Assembly (NCBI RefSeq): GCF_001983165.1
Contig: NZ_MNPU01000035.1
Location: forward strand, 1 to 64,000
Length of the DNA stretch: 64,000 bases
Direction of reading: 5' to 3'
DNA from: Pseudomonas gessardii
GTDB taxonomy: Bacteria; Pseudomonadota; Gammaproteobacteria; Pseudomonadales; Pseudomonadaceae
Shown here: positions 58,586 to 64,000 of the stretch, one piece after another
How the letters are laid out: the number at the start of each line of letters is the position of its first letter
How positions within the stretch are numbered: the first letter of the stretch is position 1
The notes under the pieces: model-generated
Databases searched by the model: none
Seen by the model: the letters and a program-made list of their open reading frames with translations, nothing else
What the model was told of the DNA's origin: nothing
Position numbers and translations under genes: made by a program

Positions 58586-60196
58586 TCAAGTCTTGTCCTG
58601 GTCCCGCGGCCAACTCAGGCTGAAGCAAGCGCCGCCCAGGTTGTTGCTCTTGCTGATCAAAGCCCGCCCGCCATGCCAGTAGATAATCCGCCGCACAATC
58701 GACAAACCCAGGCCATGCCCGCCCGAGGCGCGGGTGCGGCTGTCATCCAGGCGCAGGAAGGGGGTGAAGATGCGCTCCCAGGCACTTTCCGGCACGCCCG
58801 GGCCATCGTCTTCGACGTCGATACGGCAACGCACCTGGCCCACCTGGTAGCTGATCAGCACCCGCGACTGGGCATGGCGCATGGCATTGCTCACCAGGTT
58901 TTGCAGGGCACGGTGCAGGTAGCGTGGTTCGGCATCGACCCAGGCGGCGTCCAGGTGCGCCGATGACAGGCACACGCCCCGCGCCACCTTGATCCCCGGC
59001 CGCAAGGGCGCCAGCTCGCCGATCACCTGGTCGAGCAAGGCACTCAGGTCGACCCGCTGGAAACTCAGGGCCGGCGAGCCCTGCTCCAGGCGCGCATAGG
59101 TGAGCATCTCATCCACCAGGCCGTCGAGGTCCTGGATATCGCTGTCCATGCCTTCCATGTATTTACGCCGGGCTTCGGGCGTGGCGGCGTCGCCGATCAT
59201 CTCCAGGCCAAACCGCAGGCGCGCCACCGGCGTGCGCAATTCATGGGACACCGCGCGCACCAGTTCGCGCTGGATCGCCAACAAGCGCTGCAAGTGCTCG
59301 GCCATGCCATTGAAGGCCGCCGCCAGGCGCCCTACCGAGTCGGCCCCACGCGCCGGCACCCGGGCTTCCAGGTTGCCTTTGGCGATCCGCGTGGCGGCCG
59401 CTTCCAGCCCGCGCAGGCGGCGCTCCAGTTGGCGCACCAGTAAATACACGATCAGGCCGATCAAGGTCAGGCCGATCAGGGCAATCAGCACCAGCCATTG
59501 CGCCGGGTAAGGGTTCATCTGGTACAGCGGGCCGATTTCCAGGACCCATGGCGTACCGACCATACCGGCAAACACGCGGATCGAGTCGCCGCCCTTGCCC
59601 AGGGCCATCACCGTATCGCCTTCGGCCACGCGTCGCCGCTGGTCTTCGTCCATATCGGCGGCGTCCAGTTTCAGCAGGTGCATTTCAAAGCCGAAACCCT
59701 TGGCCTCTTTCAGATCGGCCAGCCGTTGCGGCTGCTCGGCCACCGGAAACCGCACCAGTTCGTCGGCCAGCAAATAAATGGTGGCCCGGGCCAGTTGCTC
59801 GCTGATCTGCTGCACTTCGCCGCTGAGCAGCAGTTGCTCTTTTTCACTGACCAGGCGCAACACCCGGGCCGCATGGGGCCCGGTCTGCTCCACCAGGACC
59901 TGGCCGCGCTGCAGGCGGTTGCGTTGGCTCAGGTCCAGGCGGGCATCCGCCACCGCCTGCAGTTGCAAGGGAATCCCCAGCAAACGCTCCCACACCGCCA
60001 GGGCGCGTTGGCGCTCGATGCTGCTCATCGGTTGCAGGTTGTCGCCCATCAGGGCAAACGTGCCGTGGGCCAGGCGCTCGCGATACTGGCCGCTGCGCAC
60101 TTCATTGAGCAGGTGCAGGGCCAGGACGCCCAGCAGGGCCACCAGGATCAGCGCCGCGCACATGCCGCCATAGATGCGCAGGAAGATCGAGTTCAT
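58586..60196 (-). CDS. Sensor histidine kinase, RstB-like
   Basis: 536 aa. A first membrane helix (about 7-28), a periplasmic domain of about 215 residues, a second helix (about 235-256) and a HAMP domain (RLRGLEAAATRIAKGNLEARVP) precede HisKA with VRAVSHELRTPVARLRF (His near 318) and a HATPase domain (SNAMRHA, EDDGPGVPESAWERIF, GGHGLGLSIVRRI). It resembles E. coli RstB, which responds to acid and low magnesium, but the signal here is unknown. It overlaps its response regulator by 4 bases. The pair sits upstream of nrdA, as in P. aeruginosa (PA1157-PA1158). Confidence 0.9.
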   Translation of the reverse strand: MNSIFLRIYGGMCAALILVALLGVLALHLLNEVRSGQYRERLAHGTFALMGDNLQPMSSIERQRALAVWERLLGIPLQLQAVADARLDLSQRNRLQRGQVLVEQTGPHAARVLRLVSEKEQLLLSGEVQQISEQLARATIYLLADELVRFPVAEQPQRLADLKEAKGFGFEMHLLKLDAADMDEDQRRRVAEGDTVMALGKGGDSIRVFAGMVGTPWVLEIGPLYQMNPYPAQWLVLIALIGLTLIGLIVYLLVRQLERRLRGLEAAATRIAKGNLEARVPARGADSVGRLAAAFNGMAEHLQRLLAIQRELVRAVSHELRTPVARLRFGLEMIGDAATPEARRKYMEGMDSDIQDLDGLVDEMLTYARLEQGSPALSFQRVDLSALLDQVIGELAPLRPGIKVARGVCLSSAHLDAAWVDAEPRYLHRALQNLVSNAMRHAQSRVLISYQVGQVRCRIDVEDDGPGVPESAWERIFTPFLRLDDSRTRASGGHGLGLSIVRRIIYWHGGRALISKSNNLGGACFSLSWPRDQDKT

Positions 60197-60918
60197 GACA
60201 GCCTAGCGGCGCAGGCTTCGGGGACGAACAGGTAGCCTTTGCTGCGAATGGTCTTGATCAGGCGCGGATGGATGGGATCGTCGCCGATTTTCGGGCGGAT
60301 CCGCGAGATACGCACATCAATGGAACGGTCCTGGCCGTCGTAGCCGATGCCGCGCAGGGCGGTGAAGATCTCTTCCCGGGACAGGATGCGCCCGGCATTG
60401 GCCACCAACAGCCACAACAGGTCGAATTCGGCGCTGGTCAGCTCGATGCCACCGTCGTGCAGCCAGGCTTCGCGCAAGGCGTTGTCCACCACCAACGGGC
60501 CGAATTGCAGGCGCCGCTGTTTTTCCGGGGCCACGGGCTCGGTACTTTCGCTGCGCCGCAACAAGGCCTGGATCCGTGCCAGCAACAGGCGCGGGCGCAC
60601 CGGCTTGCACACATAGTCGTCGGCGCCCATGTCCAGGCCCAGGACCTGGTCCATGTCGTCGGTGCGCGCGGTGAGCATCAGGATCGCCCCGTCGTAGCGC
60701 TCGCGCACCTTGCGGCAGATGCTCAGGCCGTCTTCACCGGGCAGCATCAGGTCGAGGATCACCAGGTCCGGCTGCTCGGCAATGATCCGCGCCACCGCCA
60801 GGGCGCCGTCGCCTTCGATGGAGACCCGCAGGCCGTTGCTTTCCAGGTAGTCACGGGTCAACTCAGCCAGACGCTGGTCGTCCTCGACAATCAATACCTG
60901 CCAGGCTTCTTGCTCCAC
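60193..60918 (-). CDS. Response regulator, OmpR/RstA family
   Basis: 241 aa, GTG start at 60918. The receiver domain has VEDDQRLAEL (acidic pair near residues 11-13), LVILDLMLPGEDGL (phospho-Asp near 56) and VCKPVRPRLLLAR (Lys near 107). The C-terminal winged helix contains LTSAEFDLLWLLVANAGRILSREEIFTALRG and RSIDVRISRIRPKIG. It is the first gene of the pair with the sensor at 58586. It is divergent from nrdA, and a role in nrdA control is possible but not shown. Confidence 0.93.
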   Translation of the reverse strand: MEQEAWQVLIVEDDQRLAELTRDYLESNGLRVSIEGDGALAVARIIAEQPDLVILDLMLPGEDGLSICRKVRERYDGAILMLTARTDDMDQVLGLDMGADDYVCKPVRPRLLLARIQALLRRSESTEPVAPEKQRRLQFGPLVVDNALREAWLHDGGIELTSAEFDLLWLLVANAGRILSREEIFTALRGIGYDGQDRSIDVRISRIRPKIGDDPIHPRLIKTIRSKGYLFVPEACAARLS

Positions 60919-60966
60919 GGGTGGTCCTCGTTTTTATAAGTGCTTTGTCAGGACTGCACAGGTTCA

Positions 60967-60997
60967 AATGTGGGAGTGGGCTTGTCAGCTCCCACAT
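60967..60997. repeat. Collapsed REP hairpin
   Basis: AATGTGGGAG and CTCCCACATT, the outer ends of a REPIN, are only about 12 bases apart. The two REP arms have apparently recombined, removing the spacer and part of each arm. It is downstream of nothing and lies between the two-component pair and the nrdA regulatory region. Confidence 0.75.
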
Positions 60998-61240
60998 TTT
61001 GATCCTTGCCAGCCGGACCTAATTTGTCATGCACAAAGGGCATAACCGTGTAGGAATAAAAGGCCGATTGTAGCCATGGCCCAGCCCTCAAACACAAGCC
61101 AGGAAATGCATTCGGTGATCGCGTTTTTTTGTGATAGGGTTCGCGCCCGCAAAAATCCAGCCGGGTGTTTTCAGCTTGGAATATTCGGTGACAAACGGTG
61201 CGATGCAGCAGTACTGCGGCCTACACGGCGGGTCCACCTT

Positions 61241-61272
61241 TCATACACATTTTACCCACAGCGTTATCCACA
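61241..61272 (+). promoter_or_regulatory. Three tandem DnaA-box-like sites upstream of nrdA
   Basis: TCATACACA (61241-61249), TTACCCACA (61252-61260) and TTATCCACA (61264-61272) are in the same orientation, 11 and 12 bp apart. The last is the exact R1-type DnaA box; the others differ from TTATNCACA at one position each. DnaA regulates nrdAB in E. coli, so DnaA control of this promoter is plausible. Confidence 0.65.
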
Positions 61273-61281
61273 GGTCGTGCG

Positions 61282-61310
61282 TTGCTAAGCCCCCCAAAAC
61301 GCATTATCTT
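61282..61310 (+). promoter_or_regulatory. Candidate sigma-70 promoter of nrdA
   Basis: TTGCTA (61282-61287) and TATCTT (61305-61310) are separated by 17 bp. Transcription would begin near 61317, leaving a leader of about 390 nt. The DnaA-like sites are immediately upstream of the -35, and an NrdR-like box covers the -10. Confidence 0.5.
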
Positions 61311-61345
61311 GTAGCCCGTCGCCGAAAAAACCCTACATGTAGGGT
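61299..61345. promoter_or_regulatory. Pair of NrdR-like boxes
   Basis: Box 1 (61299-61314) and box 2 ACCCTACATGTAGGGT (61330-61345) match the NrdR consensus aCaCwAtATaTwGtGt at about 11 and 12 of 16 positions. Their centres are 31 bp apart, the known spacing of paired NrdR boxes. Box 2 lies inside a 20-bp perfect palindrome (61328-61347). NrdR represses ribonucleotide reductase genes according to ATP/dATP. Confidence 0.6.
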
Positions 61346-61653
61346 TTGAAGCGAAAAGACCAAACACAAATCAGACAAGAAACTCAAGTGCTTTCTTGCT
61401 CCTGTTTGGTGGAACTTAAACCTTTTTCGAAAGCCCAAACCGCGCACGCGGATGGCTGCTGTTTTCAAGCCCGAATGGGAGAAAGCGGTACGGGTGTTGC
61501 AATACAAGCGACACCCAGCAGGAATACGGCAAAGAGCGTGAGGCTCGGCGCCGAAGACTTCGGCATGGAAGCGGCGCGAACAGCTCCCTTCCTCCTGTCC
61601 CGAGGTTGTTATGCCAGGCCCAGGCCTGTTGTAAGTGCTTCAGGACGGAACGG

Positions 61654-61674
61654 TGGGCACCGTGATGGTGCCCA
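61654..61674 (+). promoter_or_regulatory. Hairpin near the nrdA ribosome-binding site
   Basis: TGGGCACC (61654-61661) pairs with GGTGCCCA (61667-61674) around GTGAT, 16 bases before the GGAG Shine-Dalgarno (61690). A second small hairpin, GCCGAAG/CTTCGGC, lies at 61550-61564. The leader shows no B12-box, so it is not a cobalamin riboswitch. Confidence 0.45.
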
Positions 61675-61704
61675 AATAAATATAGAATGTGGAGACAACC
61701 CCCC

Positions 61705-64000
61705 ATGCAAACCGACACAACTCGCGAGAACCCGCAAGGCTCCGTGCCGCAGGCTGCTGATTCAAATATGGATCTGTCCGCCACCGCGCCCGGCCAATTG
61801 CGCGTGATCAAGCGTAACGGCACTGTCGTTCCTTACACCGATGACAAAATCACCGTCGCCATCACCAAAGCGTTTCTTGCAGTTGAAGGCGGCACCGCTG
61901 CCGCTTCGTCGCGTATCCACGACACCGTTGCCCGCCTGACCGAACAAGTCACCGCGACCTTCAAGCGTCGCATGCCCTCGGGCGGCACCATCCACATCGA
62001 AGAAATCCAGGACCAGGTCGAACTGGCCCTGATGCGTGCCGGCGAGCAGAAAGTGGCCCGCGACTACGTGATCTACCGTGACTCGCGCGCCAAGGAACGT
62101 GCTGTACACGCGCCGTCCGCCGAAGCCGTGAAAGCCCACCCGTCGATCCGCATCACCCTGGCTGATGGTTCGTTCGCGCCGCTGGACCTGGGCCGCCTGA
62201 ACACCATCATCACCGAAGCCTGCGAAGGTCTGGAAGAAGTCGATGGCGACCTGATCCAGCGTGAAACCCTGAAGAACCTGTACGACGGCGTGGCCCTGAC
62301 CGACGTCAACACCGCCCTGGTGATGACCGCCCGTACCCTGGTCGAGCGTGAGCCGAACTACTCGTTCGTCACCGCCCGCCTGTTGATGGACACCCTGCGT
62401 GCCGAAGGCCTGGGCTTCCTGAACGTCGCCCAGAGCGCTACCCACCACGAAATGGCCGACCTGTACGCCAAGGCCCTGCCTGCCTACATCGCCAAGGGTA
62501 TCGAATTTGAATTGCTGAACCCGATCCTAGCCACCTTCGACCTGGAAAAACTCGGCAAGGCGATCAACCACGAGCGTGACCAGCAGTTCACCTACCTGGG
62601 CCTGCAAACCCTGTATGACCGTTACTTCATCCACAAGGACGGGATCCGCTTCGAGCTGCCGCAAGTGTTCTTCATGCGCGTGGCCATGGGCCTGGCGATC
62701 GAAGAGAAGCACAAGGAAGACCGTGCGATCGAGTTCTACAACCTGTTGTCGTCCTTCGACTACATGTCGTCGACCCCGACCCTGTTCAACGCCGGCACCC
62801 TGCGTCCACAGCTGTCGAGCTGCTACCTGACCACCGTGCCGGATGACCTGTCGGGTATCTACCACGCGATCCACGACAACGCCATGCTGTCCAAATTCGC
62901 CGGCGGCCTGGGCAACGACTGGACCCCGGTGCGTGCACTGGGTTCGTACATCAAGGGCACCAACGGCAAGTCCCAGGGCGTCGTGCCGTTCCTCAAGGTC
63001 GTGAACGACACCGCCGTAGCAGTGAACCAGGGCGGCAAGCGCAAAGGCGCTGTGTGTGCGTACCTGGAAACCTGGCACATGGACATTGAAGAGTTCATCG
63101 AGCTGCGCAAGAACACCGGTGATGATCGTCGTCGTACCCACGACATGAACACCGCCAACTGGATCCCAGACCTGTTCATGAAGCGCGTCTTCGATGACGG
63201 CCCGTGGACCCTGTTCTCGCCCTCCGAAGTGCCAGACCTGCACGACCTGACCGGCAAGGCCTTTGAAGAACGCTACGAGTACTACGAAGCCCTGTCCCAG
63301 TACCCAGGCAAGATCAAGCTGTTCAAGACCATCCAGGCCAAAGACCTGTGGCGCAAGATGCTGTCGATGCTGTTTGAAACCGGCCACCCATGGCTGACCT
63401 TCAAGGACCCGTGCAACCTGCGCAGCCCGCAGCAGCACGTGGGCGTGGTCCACAGCTCGAACCTGTGCACCGAGATCACCTTGAACACCAACAAGGACGA
63501 GATCGCCGTTTGCAACCTGGGCTCGATCAACCTGCCGAACCACATCGTGGGCGGCAAACTGGACACCGCCAAGCTGCAGCGCACCGTCAACACCGCCGTA
63601 CGCATGCTCGATAACGTGATCGACATCAACTACTACTCGGTGCCACAGGCGCAGAACTCCAACTTCAAGCACCGTCCGGTGGGCCTGGGGATCATGGGCT
63701 TCCAGGATGCCTTGTACCTGCAGCACATTCCCTACGGTTCGGACGCTGCGGTCGAGTTCGCCGACAAGTCCATGGAAGCGGTCAGCTACTACGCGATCCA
63801 GGCTTCCTGCGACCTGGCCGACGAACGCGGCGCCTACGAGACGTTCCAGGGTTCGCTGTGGTCCAAGGGCATCCTGCCGCTGGACTCGCAACAGATCCTG
63901 ATCGAGCAGCGTGGCCAGAAGTACATCGACGTTGACCTCAATGAGTCCCTGGACTGGGCGCCGGTCCGTGCCCGTGTGCAAAAAGGCATTCGTAACTCCA
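61705..64000 (+). CDS. nrdA: Ribonucleoside-diphosphate reductase class Ia, alpha subunit (3' end beyond window)
   Basis: The first 765 codons are present. It reduces NDPs to dNDPs with the NrdB radical subunit. A first ATP-cone allosteric domain (LRVIKRNGTVVPYTDDKITVAITKAF, about 32-120) is followed by a second cone-like region (about 145-235), as in P. aeruginosa NrdA, which has two cones. Active-site residues are present: SSCYL (Cys373, equivalent to E. coli Cys225), NLCTEI (Asn, radical Cys and Glu) and VCNLGSIN (second redox Cys). GGAG lies about 11 bases before ATG 61705. Confidence 0.96.
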   Translation, partial: MQTDTTRENPQGSVPQAADSNMDLSATAPGQLRVIKRNGTVVPYTDDKITVAITKAFLAVEGGTAAASSRIHDTVARLTEQVTATFKRRMPSGGTIHIEEIQDQVELALMRAGEQKVARDYVIYRDSRAKERAVHAPSAEAVKAHPSIRITLADGSFAPLDLGRLNTIITEACEGLEEVDGDLIQRETLKNLYDGVALTDVNTALVMTARTLVEREPNYSFVTARLLMDTLRAEGLGFLNVAQSATHHEMADLYAKALPAYIAKGIEFELLNPILATFDLEKLGKAINHERDQQFTYLGLQTLYDRYFIHKDGIRFELPQVFFMRVAMGLAIEEKHKEDRAIEFYNLLSSFDYMSSTPTLFNAGTLRPQLSSCYLTTVPDDLSGIYHAIHDNAMLSKFAGGLGNDWTPVRALGSYIKGTNGKSQGVVPFLKVVNDTAVAVNQGGKRKGAVCAYLETWHMDIEEFIELRKNTGDDRRRTHDMNTANWIPDLFMKRVFDDGPWTLFSPSEVPDLHDLTGKAFEERYEYYEALSQYPGKIKLFKTIQAKDLWRKMLSMLFETGHPWLTFKDPCNLRSPQQHVGVVHSSNLCTEITLNTNKDEIAVCNLGSINLPNHIVGGKLDTAKLQRTVNTAVRMLDNVIDINYYSVPQAQNSNFKHRPVGLGIMGFQDALYLQHIPYGSDAAVEFADKSMEAVSYYAIQASCDLADERGAYETFQGSLWSKGILPLDSQQILIEQRGQKYIDVDLNESLDWAPVRARVQKGIRNS

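Noticed and set aside
22204..60997. Dispersed GTGGGAGC...GCTCCCAC repeats considered as a CRISPR array
   Set aside because: Copies are kilobases apart, in inverted pairs between genes, with no regular spacers or cas genes. They are REP/REPIN elements.
61350..61704. Cobalamin riboswitch before nrdA
   Set aside because: The B12-box (GCCACTGG type) and the surrounding conserved blocks are not present, and class Ia reductase does not use B12.
62527..63981. Minus-strand frame of 484 codons opposite nrdA
   Set aside because: Antisense to conserved NrdA active-site codons; no independent support.

Overview
This window is a piece of a Pseudomonas chromosome, most likely from the P. fluorescens group. 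The evidence is the gene content and order: etfAB with ETF-QO, pabC-mltG-tmk-holB-tatD, fabF-acpP-fabG-fabD-plsX-rpmF-yceD-maf, rne, murB-kdsB-lpxK-exbBD-comEC, gacS-ldhA, phoPQ, and nrdA preceded by a two-component pair. High GC, strong third-position GC bias and many REP/REPIN repeats agree. Most of it is conserved core genome.

Layout. 1-119: 5' end of a group II intron (minus strand) cut by the window edge, inserted directly behind the etfA terminator. 172-4075: electron-transfer flavoprotein genes etfBA and, divergently, ETF-quinone oxidoreductase, with a PsrA-type operator between them. 4220-11296: regulators (AraC, IclR, TetR), a zinc alcohol dehydrogenase, an acetyltransferase, small envelope or unknown proteins and moaA. 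11617-11732: the small RNA RgsA. 11742-24937: a long minus-strand run for DNA synthesis (holB, tmk), cell wall (mltG), folate (pabC), fatty-acid synthesis and RNA modification (rluC); pilZ, expected between holB and tatD, is absent. 24938-28887: rne with a leader of about 640 nt. 29047-33396: a molybdenum-hydroxylase cassette. 33641-40493: a tightly overlapping envelope operon (murB to exbB) and comEC.

40630-48106: DUF2062 protein, the global regulator gacS, ldhA, small unknown and lipoprotein genes, a TlpA-like thioredoxin, arsC, wrbA and a DUF2069 protein. 48213-52678: a DNA glycosylase, ttcA, a Yip1 protein, SprT and an alpha-methylacyl-CoA racemase-like protein. 52830-55494: the C4-dicarboxylate transporter dctA with a textbook sigma-54 promoter and two perfect upstream palindromes, and a divergent AraC regulator. 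55614-60918: phoPQ, a phosphopantetheinyl transferase and an RstAB-like two-component pair. 61241-64000: a promoter region with tandem DnaA-box-like sites and a pair of NrdR-like boxes, then nrdA, which runs off the window.

Functional links. GacS and RgsA belong to the same stress and secondary-metabolism network. The phosphopantetheinyl transferase is the kind of enzyme that activates the AcpP encoded in the fatty-acid cluster. MoaA (pterin precursor), the MocA-like cytidylyltransferase and XdhC fit into cofactor supply for the molybdenum hydroxylase. I found no CRISPR array, prophage, toxin-antitoxin pair or recognisable new defence system. The most notable signals are the intron at a terminator, the pilZ loss, and the regulatory architecture upstream of dctA, nrdA and rne.
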